A stretch of DNA of 64,000 nucleotides from Margaritifera margaritifera. Lineage: Eukaryota; Mollusca; Bivalvia; Unionida; Margaritiferidae. Under the pieces are notes generated by a model. The model did no database searches and had not been told where the DNA came from. It saw nothing but the letters and a program-made list of their open reading frames with translations. The position numbers and the translations under genes are program-made. Where the stretch lies: NCBI GenBank assembly GCA_029931535.1, contig JAQPZY010001334.1, forward strand, positions 868,001 through 932,000, read 5' to 3'. Shown piece after piece: positions 22,935-35,008 of this stretch. Position 1 is the first letter of the stretch; each line of letters opens with the position of its first letter.

Positions 22935-23445
22935 ATCATACCATTTATATACCCTCTCTACAGAAAGGAGGGGGGGGGGATGAAGTACATGTCTGTTCAT
23001 CCTTCCATCCACCACAGTCTTGTTAACGGAACTGGTCCTGTAGTTTTTGATAGATTGCCATAAAACTTGGTAAATATTATCGTCATCACCTGAAGATGTA
23101 CATATCGACAAATCACTATGCTCCTGCAGTGTTTGTTTTGTCTTGTAGCTGAATGAAGTGTCTGACAGAATCGTGTGAACATAACTAGTCTCACAACATT
23201 TTTCAATGGATTGCCATAAAATTTGGTAGATGTTATGGCCATCATCTGAAGATGCACATAATCACTTTGCTAGCACAATTTTTGTTAGAGTTATTGCACT
23301 TTTTGTCTTTTAGCTCACTCCAGTGTATAATGAAATCTTGTGAATGTAAGTAGTCTCAGAATTTATGAGGGATCCCTGTGGAGTTTGGTACATATTATGG
23401 TCATCATATGAAGGTGCCCCTGTTGACAAATCACTATGTCCCTAT
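22935..23445 (+). repeat. F3 tandem-monomer element
   Basis: It starts with a short hairpin (ACCCTCTCT, loop, AAGGAGGG), then about three ~160-bp monomers with 'CTAGTCTCACA', 'GCCATAAAACTTGGTAAAT', 'ATGGTCATCATCTGAAGATG' and 'AAATCACTATGCTCC'. Its end runs directly into the F1 head at a TTTTTTAGCTC junction. A second F3 array is at 27838-28500. Confidence 0.75.
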
Positions 23446-24475
23446 GATTTTTTAGCTCTGCTGGTCATAGATTTGAAGAGCTTTTGGGATGGCCTATTGT
23501 CCATTGTTCGTTGTCTGTCTGTCTGTTGTCTCCAAAACTATATGGAGGATTGCCATGAAACTTTACACACACACATTCATCCCATGGTCTAGTTAGTCCT
23601 AAATGAAAATGGTGCTTCTCATACATCGATTTTGGCCACCACAGTGACCATATTAAAATCTTGTTATTGCTACATGTACTTCCCATGGTCTAGTTGATCC
23701 TAAATGAAAATGGTGCCTATTTAACATCCAATATGGCCACCATGGCAACCATCTTGACAATATAGTTATAGCTACACCTTCCAACTGGATGGCGATATAG
23801 ACACGGTGTTTTCACCAAAAGACTTAAGATGTTGTGTTGGTCCTAAAAGAAATTGGTGCCGATTTTACGTACAATATGGATGTCATAACAGTCATCTTGA
23901 AAATCTTCTTGTTGCTACTAATCCTGAATGGATGGTAATTGTCCACATGGCATTTTCACCAAAAGACTTCCTATAATGTCTAGTTGGTTCTAAATGAAAA
24001 GGATGTTTTTCTAACATGCAGTATGACCACCATGGTGGCCATCTTGAAAATCTTGTTATCAATACTTCTCCTTAATGGATAGACATATTGACATGGAGTT
24101 TTCACTTTAAGAATTCTTATGAAATCTAGTTGAGTCTAGTTGGTTCTAAATGAAAATGGTGCCAATCTGACATCCAATATGTCTGCCATGGTGGCCATTT
24201 GGAAATTTCATTATTGCTGTTCATACTGAATGGATGGTCTTATTTCCATAAGGTTTTCACCAAAAGACTTATGGTGTCTAGCTAGTTTTAAATTAAAATG
24301 GTGCCCATGGACAGCTTCTATGGTGGCCATCTTGAAAATCTTGTTATCGCTTCTTCTTCTGAGTGGTTGGGTTTTCACTAGAAAGGTTTTTATGATGTCT
24401 AGTTGATCCTAAATAAAAATGGTGCTGATCAATGATAACCATCTTGAAAATCTTATCACTCAGGGGTAGATAAAT
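23446..24475 (+). repeat. F1 tandem-monomer element, tail lost
   Basis: The head AGCTCTGCTGGTCATAG is followed by the 'ATGAAACTTTACACACACAT' box and about six to seven monomers. It decays near 24440 without the usual tail. Confidence 0.82.
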
Positions 24476-24628
24476 TTTGAAACTCCATGGTTGTCCCTTG
24501 ACAACCAGCTTTAAAAATCTTGTTGCCCTGAAGATTTTTTTTGTTTCCTAGTACATGTAAATTGTAAATTACTATGGTTGCCCCTAACATTGTGATATTC
24601 AAAATTATTCAAGAACTTTTATCATACA

Positions 24629-24629
24629 T

Positions 24630-24676
<47 letters not shown>

Positions 24677-24677
24677 G
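24629..24677. repeat. (CA)n(TA)n microsatellite
   Basis: CA repeats pass directly into TA repeats. Confidence 0.95.
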
Positions 24678-24916
24678 CTAGAAAATTTGTCAAAAAGCCT
24701 GGTTGCCTTCTGGATAAACAGACTGCAAAATATGGTTCCTTATAATTTCATGTAGTTGATTTTAATATTTATGACACATGAATTTCCGTATTTACTCTTG
24801 GAACATAAAGGAACTCAAAAATTGATATTTCAGAGTTCTAAAATATATATCATTCTGCCTGATATGAATATTAAGCTTATACCAATTTAATAGTTTTGGT
24901 CTTCACAATAATTCTT

Positions 24917-25710
24917 TTTAGCTCTACTGGTCATAGACCAGGAGAGCTTATGGGATGACCTGTTGTTTGTTGTCCGTCATCAGTCTGTTAGGACAAGTTT
25001 GTTATCACTACTCCTCCTAGACTACTTTGAGGATTGCCATGAAACTTTACACATACATTCATCCCATAGCCTAGTTGGTCCTAAATGAAAATGCTGCTGC
25101 TTCGACTTATAGTATAGCTGCCTCAGTGGCCATCTCGAAAATCTGGTTATCGCTACTCATCCTGAATGGATGGTCATATCATCTTTGGATTTTCACAAAA
25201 ATAGTTCTTATGTTGTCTAGTTGGTCCAAAATGAAAATGGTGCTGATCTGATGTCCAATATGGCCGCCACAGCAGCCATCTTGAAAATCTTGTTATTGCT
25301 ACTCCTCCTGACAGGAAAGTCATACTGCTATGGGGTTTTCACCAGAAGACTTCTTATGATGTATAGTTGGTCCCAAACAAAAATGGTGTAGCTCACAAAT
25401 CCAATATGGCCACCACCTTGGTCATCTTAAAAATCTTGTTATTGTTACTCCTCCTGAATGGATGGATGGTCATATCGACATGGGGTTTTCACTAAAATAC
25501 TTCTTATGACATCTAGTTGGTCCTAAATGAAAATGGTGCCATCTGACATCCAATATGTCCACCCCAACAGCTAATTTAAAAAAAAATTTATGGTTGAAGA
25601 ATATTAGAAATCTTTTCAACACACTGAAGTTAAAAAGAAATAGTCTTATCTTGAATTCCTGGAAATTCTTTTTGACCAGTAGAGCATCAGTCCCAGTGAG
25701 GGATTCTTTT
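24917..25710 (+). repeat. F1 tandem-monomer element, complete
   Basis: Head hairpin AGCTCTACTGGTCATAGACC, about four monomers, then the tail (TTGAATTCCTGGAAATTC ... CCAGTAGAGCATCAGTCCCA, GTGAGGGATTC). GCTCTACTGG in the head and CCAGTAGAGC in the tail are inverted copies of each other. Confidence 0.85.
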
Positions 25711-26460
25711 TTGCAGTTTCATTTACTAAAACTTTCTTTTTTAGTTTATACATTATTTTGAATTTGTTTCATCTTATGTAAAGAAGAAAATCTCTTCTAC
25801 TGCAAATGAATGTATTATGCAAGTTACTGGATCTATTTCTATTGGTTAAATTATCTCATACTTTGCACACAAAAAAGACAATTATAAGTACCACAGAGAA
25901 AGTATTTTAAATTATACTGTATATGCATTGAATTATGAAAGAGTAATTGCCTTTTGCAGACATCCATATCAAGGCACTAAGATAAAGGTGCTCCACATGA
26001 TGTGGAGGGATATGAGAACAACTCTAATCTCAGCATGTTGTGGTGTAAGAATGGTGTTTAAATATAATGTGATTATTCTGAGTAAAGATTTGTTCCTGGT
26101 GTCTCCTCATTGGGTTTTACAATACCCTAATCACTTTGAGACAAAATAAACATGCCTGTTACAGTGAACTTAACATATGGCATTAGCCAGCCTGAAACTG
26201 CTAGGTGACGGCAGCCGTGCGATTATTTGGCATTAATGATTCGGCCAAGTAGGTATCAAATCTTTAGTAAACATTACCACCTGACATAAATAACAACTAG
26301 CAGATCCAGAGGTTGGCAATATATAAAATAATTTTTTATAATAGTAATCAAACTCATTGTAACAATAGCCATCAAAGTCTAGTTGCCCCACCAGGCTGTG
26401 ACTGTGATAGACTCGGTTGCCTGAAGCTAAAATTTGGTTGTCCCAGGCCGGGCAATGAAT
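25711..26460. other. Unassigned DNA between F1 arrays
   Basis: No recognisable feature. Confidence 0.4.
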
Positions 26461-26965
26461 TTTTCTACCCCTGTCACTACTCCTCTTGAAGGGATGGTCT
26501 ATTGATTTGGTTTTTTACTAAAACACTTCTCACTGTATGTAGTTGGTCCTAATGAAACAGATGCCAATGTGACCTTCCAAAATTTTAAAATTCTCGTAAC
26601 AGCTGTTGTCCCTAAATAGATGGTCATGCGAACATTTAGAGAAAAAAAATCTACTTTCTTGAATAAATATTGTTATTCTGATATTAAAATGATGCAGACC
26701 TAACCTCAAATGGCTGCCTTGATGGCCATCCTCAAACACTTTATATGGTGACTTCTCCTGAACAGCTATTATAGCAATATGTAGCAGGTTCTGAATGATA
26801 TTGGTGTTCATCTGAGCTCCAACATGTCACCATAGTGGCCATCTTGAAAATTGTGTTATCACTACACCTCTTGCATTGATTGAGGTGGAATTTTCATGAA
26901 ATACTTCTTGCAGTATTTAATTGGTTCAGAATGACTGGTGCAGATTTGACCATCAGCGTGTGTGC
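26461..26965 (+). repeat. F1 monomers, strongly degenerate
   Basis: About three worn monomers (AGTTGGTCCTAATGAAAC, GGCCATCTTGAAAATTG). No head or tail. Confidence 0.65.
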
Positions 26966-27407
26966 ATTTGTGTAAAAGAGTTATGAAAACAGACCTAATT
27001 GACCTGGGGAGTCAAGTCAGAAGTTATTGGTTTCATGTTTGAACTTCATTGAGCTTATGAACACAGTTACTACTACCTTGTACATATACAAGTGAATTTT
27101 TTCCAAACTTTGTGTTTAGTTGCATTCGAATGAAGAGGTTGATAGTCAGCACTCTCATATTGATTTTAAGCTCAAAATAACAAAAACACAAATAAATATG
27201 AATATATTTTTTTATTTAGTGAATACTTTGAATGATGCCACTTAAATAACTTGTTTTTTTCCTCCAGAAAATATTAATTAATAGAATTAATCAAGTCTGG
27301 CACATGGGTATATCGTGACTTTGTGTTAGACAAGTTGAATGATTTTCTATCCATGATGTCAGGTTCAAGGTCAGTGGCAAAGACGAAGAATTTTGTCCTG
27401 CACTTAT

Positions 27408-27623
27408 TGTATTGTATCTACTTCGACTCCAGATGTGGTATTGCTTCTGGTTTTTGTAAGGTCACTATTTGTATCTATAATCTAGTGTACGGTTTGGTAA
27501 ATTAGACACTAAACTGTCTGGTTGTTAATGTACCAAACCATACGCAACAAAATACTGATGCAAATAGCGACATGACAAAACCAGAAGCGATATCAAATGT
27601 GGAGTCAGAGTAGATACAATACA
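27408..27623. repeat. Long imperfect hairpin, ~93-base arms, 31-base loop
   Basis: Arm 27408-27499 (TGTATTGTATCTAC ... GGTTTGGTA) pairs with 27531-27623 (TACCAAACC ... GTAGATACAATACA) with scattered mismatches. The loop is 27500-27530. It belongs to no family recognised here. Confidence 0.88.
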
Positions 27624-27704
27624 CTGTTACAGGTATCTTGTGAACATGTTAATACTAGAAATGGAGGAGAATATTTTGTTACCAAATTTGGTATGTTGGA
27701 GTTT

Positions 27705-27832
27705 CTCGAGAATATGAGAGATTGTTTCAATACTCAGCAGTTAAACTAGAAGAAATGGTCTTGTCTTGGATTCCTGAAAATTCTTTTCAGCCAGTAGAGC
27801 ATCAGTCCTTTCAAGGGACTCTTGTGTTAGAG
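27705..27832 (+). repeat. F1 tail, solo
   Basis: Only the F1 terminal block remains (TTCAATACTCAGCAGTTAAA ... CCAGTAGAGCATCAGTCC) with its tail hairpin AGTCCTTTCAAGGGACT. Confidence 0.82.
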
Positions 27833-27837
27833 TTAAT

Positions 27838-28500
27838 ACCTTTTTTGACTTGCAACAGAATGTGTATTTCAGGATCTCCTGAACATGACTAGTCTCACAT
27901 ATTTCAAAGGATCAGCATAAAACTTGAGATATTGTATGATCCTCATCTGAAGATAATGCATATTGACAATTCACAGTGCTCCTGTGATTTTTGTTGCTCT
28001 TTTTTCTTGGAGCTGGATGTAGCATCTGACAAAATCTTGTGAATGTAACTAGTCTCACAGTTTGAATTTATCTGCATGAAACTTTGTACATGTTATGGTC
28101 ATCATCTGAAAATGGCCATATTGTCAAATCACTGTGCTCTTGCAATATTTGTTGGCATTTGTGTTTTTTATGTCCTGCAGCTGAATGTAATGTAAGATAG
28201 AATCTTCTGAACTAACTTGCTTTGCAGTTTCTTATGGATCGCTGTGAAAATTGGTAAATATTATGGTCATCATCTAAAGATACACATAATAACAAATCTA
28301 CATGCTCCGATTATTTTTGTAAGAGTTGATGCCCTTTTAATGTACAGCTGGATGCAATGTTTGACCGAATTTTGTTGGTTTGGTGTGAAACTTAGTACAT
28401 ACAGTGTACTATGGTTATCATCAGAAGATGCATGTTGATCCATCATTGTACTCGCACTGATTTCAGAAGAGTTACATGCACTTATTTTGTAACTCTAAAC
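27838..28500 (+). repeat. F3 tandem-monomer element, second copy
   Basis: About four ~155-175-bp monomers with 'CTAGTCTCACA', 'ATGAAACTTTGTACATGTTA', 'TGGTCATCATCTGAA'. It begins directly after the F1 tail. Confidence 0.75.
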
Positions 28501-28900
28501 TCATCTCCATCATGGTTGGTAGGGGTGGGATACGAGAGAGGTCAGACTGTATTTATGTGAGCGTATCGTCACCATTCGTCTAGTTTAGAAATGGCCTGAA
28601 GGTTTTGACTTGCCTTCAAATGAAAGTGAGACAAATGGTTTATTTCCTCAGTGCCATCACAGCTGTTCTGGTTTGTATGAACTTAATGAAAATGTTTGTA
28701 TACATCTGTGATGTTTGATTTTGCAGACCAGTCACTTTCTTTTACCCAGGTTTCAACTTTAGTATCAGCTTCATTAAGGTCTCTGGCAGGCAGGCATGTA
28801 TATTTCCACTGTTAACACTGAAGAGATTACATTTTTATCAGCTGCCAACATAAGTTGTGGGGTGTTATAGTTTACTGTTGTCCAGGCAAGCAGGCATCTG
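28501..28900. other. Unassigned DNA between F3 and F4 arrays
   Basis: GGCAGGCAGGCATG-like boxes near 28785 and 28885 hint at a worn head, otherwise nothing seen. Confidence 0.35.
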
Positions 28901-29985
28901 TTTTGGTTTCCAAATGATTACTTCTAGTGAACAGATTTCACTGTAATTCTGAACATTTGTTCCCTTAGGTCAAGGGAGAACCCTATCAATTGTTCGAGTA
29001 AGAAGTTCCAAGGTCAATGTCACTATTGCTAAAAATAGATTTTGCCTATGCATTTCATCAGCAAATGATAACGTAAGTTCTAGTGAACAGAATTCAGTGC
29101 AACTTGAAACGTGTTTCATTTAGCTGAAGGAAGAACTCAGTTGATTTTGGGGTCAGTTCTGAGGTCAATGTTACTTTTTTAAAAACTAGATATTGCATAT
29201 GCAGTTTATTCCAGATGATAACTTAAGTTCTAGGAACAGATTTTAATGCAATATGGTGCATGTGTTTCCCTTAGCCCAAAGAAGAGCCCAAACAATTTTG
29301 AGGTTAGTACCTCCGAGATCAAGGTCACTGTTGATAAAAATAGATTTTGCTTGAGGATTTTATATCCAGATGGTAACTTAAGTACTATTGAACAGATTTC
29401 AGTGTAACTTGGGACATGTGTTCCTCTTAGCCCAAGGAAGGACCTTAATGATTTGGGGGTCATAACTCCTAGGTCATGGTAACTGTTTCTAAAACAAATT
29501 TTGCCAATTCATTTAATTTGTGGATGATAAATTAAGTTCAAGATAACAGTATTTAACATAATTTATTGCTTTTGTTCCCATTAGCTATAAAAGAACCCAT
29601 TTAATTTGAGGTACAGTAGCTCTGTGGTCAAGGTCGCTGTCATTGAAAATAGATTTGGATATAGTATTTCAAATCTAGACAAAAACTTCAGCACTACTCA
29701 AGTTGTTGGTATGAAACTTGGTAAATATGTTTCCTTTGACCAAGAAATACCCCTTCTGATTTGGGGGGATGTGCCTTCAAGGTCAAGAACACTTTTTTAC
29801 TAAAAAAAAATTTCATTCCAGAGAAGAATTTAATTTCTGTTCAACCGATTTAAATGAAAATTGGTACATGTACTATAATCCTTTTACCTAAGAAATCCCC
29901 CTATTGATTTAGGAGTCATTAGTTTGAAGTTCAAGTTTAATGTTGCTAAAAAAAAAATACAGCTTAAGTTGGCAGGGGGTGGGGT
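28901..29985 (+). repeat. F4 tandem-monomer element
   Basis: About seven monomers of 152-156 bp, marked by 'GTGTTTCCCTTAGCCCAAAG', 'AGGTCAAGGTCACTG', 'AAAATAGATTTTGC' and 'GATAACTTAAGTTCTA'. Landmarks recur near 28959, 29111, 29263, 29418, 29571, 29727 and 29878. The ~65-77-codon frames here are by-products. Confidence 0.8.
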
Positions 29986-30057
29986 GAGGGTATCAGTACC
30001 ATTTGCAGTTCTCCTGTTTTACTGAATTTTATTAAGCAAAATATTAGTTGCCCCGAG

Positions 30058-30330
30058 TTACCATATTTACCCATGTCTGTTGCATGCCCAACTGCAAAAG
30101 GCATTGACCTAGTCTATCTGCAATCACATAATGCACCAGCACATCAGTGTGTGTAATGTATGTTCTTCATATGGTGTCAAGCAGACATCTTATACTGCCA
30201 GAACATTGTGTAGCAGCAAATCAAGGTCTGTGATGTTCATCATTTGATTTCAGGTTACATCTTAGGCTCTGATCTGCCAGCACATTGTTTAAAAGCAAAT
30301 CAGGGTCTTCATAGGGCATGAATTATACAT
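30058..30330. mobile_element. Four-stem MITE family, diverged copy
   Basis: Starts TTACCATATTTACCCATG and carries degenerate stem/loop units (CACATAATGCACCAGCACAT; GATCTGCCAGCACATTG). Right end unclear; another worn fragment may lie near 30420-30535. Confidence 0.5.
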
Positions 30331-30535
30331 AAATGTGGTACATGTATTTTGATTAAAAGAGATGTGCATTTTGCTTTGTTAATTGGCTTATGGGTTATTT
30401 ATATGGTCAGTGCAGTTTGGTCTACTTACGACGTAAAGCATACATCTTAGACTCTGATGCATATTGTGTGACAGACAGTAGATCAAGGTCTGCACCAGGT
30501 GTGCATGATACACCATATTTATTCTAATTGCAAAG

Positions 30536-32646
30536 ACCTTGTAACCTGTTTCAAATTTGATACCGCATGCGTTAAGTTAATTTTTTCAATATTAGGGGTG
30601 CCAGTTTTAGAGGTTTCAGCTTTCAGAGACCATTGAGTACCATTTTTTAGTTGCTAAAAATGATAACTAAATAATTACATCTCTTGTATCAAATCAAGTA
30701 AAGAGGGAAGAGTAACAAAAGTTAAATGGCATGCAAATCCTACCTGCCTAAGAGCTAGCTGTCATGGTCATGTGTTTTGAGTCAATTAATTTTAATCGAG
30801 CAATAGAACATTGTTTTAAATATTATTATGTAAGTAACATAATTAAAGTATCTAACATTTAACAGTGATTTATCCTGCTCATTTTCATATGTGCTTTAAG
30901 GATAGCAATGGAACCAAGTGAAAGGCATACTCTGTGCATGAAAATCTTAGTTTTACAGAGAGGGTTCATTATGTAGAAGTGAATTCAAAGTTTGTAGTGA
31001 ACTTAAAATTCCTGAATTGGCACTCAGATGTTTGCTCCAGGTTGTGCAGAAATTTCACTATTACTTGCATTGTAATCACAGCATCAGTATTTTACTAATA
31101 GAATAATACAAAATCGAGTTTTGATGTTGTTGTTCAAATAAATGTCCATAATTTTTGAGAAAAAGAATCTTGTTTTATTCGGAGTCAACAATAACACAAG
31201 AATGTATCCACATTCACATGCAAAAAGCAATGACATAATACACAGCATTTTGCTGATACACATGATGTGTTGAAACCTCTTGGAATCATGTTTTTAACAA
31301 TCTTTCAGAGATTGGTTATCATGAAAATAAAGGTATTTTAACCAGAAAAGCAAACAGCTTCATTAGAAAAAGCTGTTTATTGACAATTATTCCCAAAACA
31401 ATTATAAAACAAGCATACAACCATTTAACCCCTCTCCCCTCTTACTGTCCATTCTTTTCTTAATTTTTTCATGTGTCCCTCTCTAACTTGCACCCTTATG
31501 CTGCGGTGTATGTTTTTGGACCCCATTGTGTGCGAGTTATCGAGGGAGAGGTGTATCACACACATTCACAACAATACCTATTACCCTAGTTGTTGAATAA
31601 CTCGGGCAGAGGATTATCTCAGCATAATGAAGATCTATTAGTACTTCAGTGACGTGTAACAGGTGGTTACTATCAATCACTTCAAGGTGTTAACTTTCTC
31701 TGTACAAAGCATCTTGTCAGAAAGCACATTGCCAGATTTCTGGTTAATCTAAATAATGGTTGGGACAAAACCCGATTTCGTGCTAAGATGCATGGTACCA
31801 AATAAGCTGTCAGTACTTTTAAATAAAAGATAAAATAAAATGAACATGAACTCGGTATGTTTTTCATGTTTTGTAAATTTAAAATTTTAATAATGTCATC
31901 CTTATTGACCTTGTTTCATTTGTCTTCGACTGGTGCTTAACCAGGTACATTCTTCTTGCAGGATCAGCAACGTAAAGAAACTGTGTGGTGGCTTACAAAC
32001 TTTAAATATAATGTTCCTATTTGAACATTCTGTTGTTAAACATCGCTTTCCAAAGGTAGATGTATATAATATAGTTCAATAGAAGTTTATTTTTTAGCAT
32101 CTGTAAATCATCCTGATGATTTGTGTAATGCGTGATACACCCAATTCTTGTCTAATTTGGCTTCCTTGTGATGCCATATTTTAATATCTTGATATAAAAT
32201 CATCCATACTTCAGGAACAGAATTAACAGGAAAAAAACTTTCTAAATGGTCCTGTTAAACAGAGATTTGAAATTTGATCACTTGATACCAATTTAGCTAG
32301 AAAATGTTCAAATTTGGGAATGCCTATATTAAAGGAAATTTTAACAAGTTCAGACACAAAGTACCAACTTTGAACCAGTGCCAACATGAGAATAAATAGG
32401 ATATGAACAAATATAATATTGGGATTAAATTAGATCTACATTTTTGCTTTGTTAATTAGCCTCCGGACACTTGATATATTACTGTAAGTTGTCCAGTAAG
32501 CAGCTATGCTGTGCAGTACCAAGCATCTCTCTAGAAATTGCTTTATTTAAGAATTGTAATTGCTTGTTGTAGTTTAACTTTAAAACTACTCACTTTGCTA
32601 AAAAACTTCATCTTTTTTTATGGGTTTGTGAGTACTGGTTACACAG
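30536..32646. other. Unassigned AT-rich DNA
   Basis: No recognisable gene or repeat over ~2.1 kb. Confidence 0.45.
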
Positions 32647-32852
32647 TTACCTTATATACTCGCGTATAAGCCGATACCAGCTGCATAGATCCAGATCTAA
32701 TGCACTGGCAGGTCTGGATCTATGCAGTTTGTAAGGACAAATTAGTAGAACAAACAACATAGACCCTGATCTGCCGGCTCATTATGCAATGGTAGATCAG
32801 GGTCTATGTTGTTTGCTTTTGGACCCAGTTTATACGCGAGTATGGACGGTAA
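32647..32852. mobile_element. Four-stem MITE, well preserved
   Basis: TTACCTTATATACTCGCG at the left and (reversed) TTACCGTCCATACTCGCG at the right. The second hairpin is near perfect (ACATAGACCCTGATCTGCCG against its reverse complement). The first hairpin is shortened. Confidence 0.87.
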
Positions 32853-33220
32853 TATATGTCTGACTCATGTTACAAAATATGATTTGATAAATCTATCATT
32901 GTAAATGTTGTGCTGTTTGCAACAGTCGATAAAGACATTTTATTATGTTGTTGTCACATACCATGTCTAAAAATATTAATAAATTCCCCGACATGATAAA
33001 TTCCCACTTTCTCCAAGTTCTGTCTTTCTTCTTCAGTAGTGGCAGCACTAAAAAAAAGAACAAATACTACAATCAGCGCTTGCCCATATCATTCAACAAT
33101 TTATTATAGTTTATGCTTCAACACTTATTTGTGTCTTCCAAAGTGCATCAAACATAAGGTAGTGAATCTCAAGTGCGATTATAAAACTATCTAGATATCT
33201 TCTGTCTTTACAACAGCAAC
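32853..33220. other. Unassigned DNA
   Basis: Nothing recognised. Confidence 0.4.
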
Positions 33221-33350
33221 CAAGTGCATTGTATGAAATCCATGCATCTCTATTGAATGAAATCCATGCATCTCTATTGAATGAAATCCATGCATCTCTA
33301 TTGAATGAAATCCATGCATCTCTATTGAATGAAATCCTTGCATTTATGTT
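33221..33350 (+). repeat. 24-bp minisatellite, about 5 copies
   Basis: The unit CATGCATCTC-TATTGAATGAAATC recurs at 33241, 33265, 33289 and 33313 with worn edges. A minus frame here repeating SFNRDAWI is a by-product of the 24-bp period. Confidence 0.95.
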
Positions 33351-33446
33351 GTAACTGGTCAAGTCAAACAGTATTTATTAATATTTTTACCTATTATTCT
33401 AGCTCTCTAACCATCTGTATTTCTGACTTTCTTTACATACAATCAT

Positions 33447-33475
33447 ACATACATACATACATACATGCATACATC
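33447..33475. repeat. (CATA)n microsatellite
   Basis: Tetranucleotide run, slightly interrupted. Confidence 0.9.
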
Positions 33476-33856
33476 TATCCAAATACTGGATAATGAAAAC
33501 AAATTTTGTGAGTAAAATATGTTTCTTTGATAATACTGTCAATTCATCAGTTAGTACTGTAGCGGATATGCATGATCTTCTTCCAGTGATGAAACTACTG
33601 GAAGGTTTTGGGAGGGTGAACCAATATTACGATTGGGTAAATATTAGCAAAGAAATATATTTTACTCCAAAAATTGGCTTTTTCTTCAGATATTTTACCC
33701 GATCTTAATACATTAGGAGAATAGGTAGGAAGAGGCAACAATTACATCCCCTTACCCTGGAGCTGGTTCTGTTTCTGGTCTTCTAACGTATGTGAAGCAG
33801 TTTTGAGTCTCATGTCAGATACGGGCGGGCTAGGGGTTAGCACATGGTTTATGCAT

Positions 33857-33989
33857 GTATGCAGTTTGTAAGGACTGATCAGTAGAACAAACAACATAGA
33901 CTCTGATCTGCCGGCGCATTATGCGACAGCAGATCAGGGTCTATTTTGTTTGCATTTGGACCTGGGTTATATGCGAATATATATGGTAA
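33857..33989. mobile_element. Four-stem MITE, right half only
   Basis: It retains the spacer CAGTTTGTAAGGACTGATCA, the second hairpin with loop GGCGCATTATGCGAC, and the right end ATATATATGGTAA. The left hairpin is gone. Confidence 0.8.
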
Positions 33990-34650
33990 TGTGAATTATG
34001 AAACAAGACAACATAAAGAATAAAGATATTGCATAATTTCTTGGCTTTTTGTGCTATTTTGAGAGCAGTGGTGTTTTAGTCAGTTTTCTTTTTCTTTATT
34101 TTTTTAAAGTCACTATCATACCATACAGCTGTAACATTCCTGAATGGGTTTTATTCTTTCCAGTCATTCAAAATGTGAATTATACCTAAATGGTTTACAT
34201 ACCTGGAGTTTCTTTCATGTCCGTATAATAGCTCATTAGCACTAAGAGGGTTAAATTAAAATCACATCAAAGTATTTGAGACAAATATCTTCATGATGAA
34301 TGTTCAGGTGCATCAAAATATTTCATGTATCAGAATCGAGTTAAATAATCATTTTTTACTGTAATTCCTCAGTGAATAATTAAAATACAGATATATGCAC
34401 ATTTGTATCATTATACATGATTATCTAGGAGGAAAGCATACCTGATTTATACACATCAGAGAGTCAAAAACATCTTTATTTACCAGACATGACCAACAAA
34501 TGAACTTAAATTACTATTTGCTAACTTGACATGTCAACATTGGACATAAGGTGCCCATAATTATCCCATGCAGTTCATTGGTCATTATGTTTTCCAAATT
34601 GTGTAAATACTTTACAACACACAAGACAAAAGAGGTGTGAAAGCTTGGTT
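33990..34650. other. Unassigned DNA
   Basis: Nothing recognised. Confidence 0.4.
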
Positions 34651-34654
34651 CTGC

Positions 34655-34866
34655 TTGAACATCCAATATGGCCACCACAGTGGCCATATTAAAAATCTTG
34701 TTATTGCTTCTCTTCCTGAATGGATTGTCATCTCAACATAAGGGTTTCACTTAAACACTTCTGTTGATGTCTAGTTGGTCCTAAATGAAAATGATGCTAA
34801 TCTGACAGCAAATATTGCCACCACAGCAGCCATCTTAAAAATCTTTATTGCTATTGTTCTCCTCCT
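34655..34866 (+). repeat. F1 monomers, headless fragment
   Basis: About one and a half monomers (CCAATATGGCCACCACAGTG, GTCTAGTTGGTCCTAAATGA), stopping at CTCCTCCTGAAC where a SINE follows. Confidence 0.72.
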
Positions 34867-34867
34867 G

Positions 34868-35008
34868 AACCGAAAGTCATATCAGTGACCAGAAGGTTGT
34901 GGGTTGAAATCTAGCCCAGATAAGGCAAGGTCAGTTGTCTTGGCATGATAGAAACTTTTACAAGTTGATGTGCTGTTAAACACCAATTAGTCGGTCAGTC
35001 AATAATTA
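34868..35008 (+). mobile_element. SINE fragment with B-box-like motif
   Basis: GGTTGTGGGTTGAAATCTAG resembles a tRNA B-box, and the end TGCTGTTAAACACCAATTAG resembles the SINE-B/C 3' region. It abuts F1 sequence directly. Confidence 0.55.

Noticed and set aside
33111..33362. Repeat protein SFNRDAWI
   Set aside because: Product of a 24-bp minisatellite whose period is a multiple of three.
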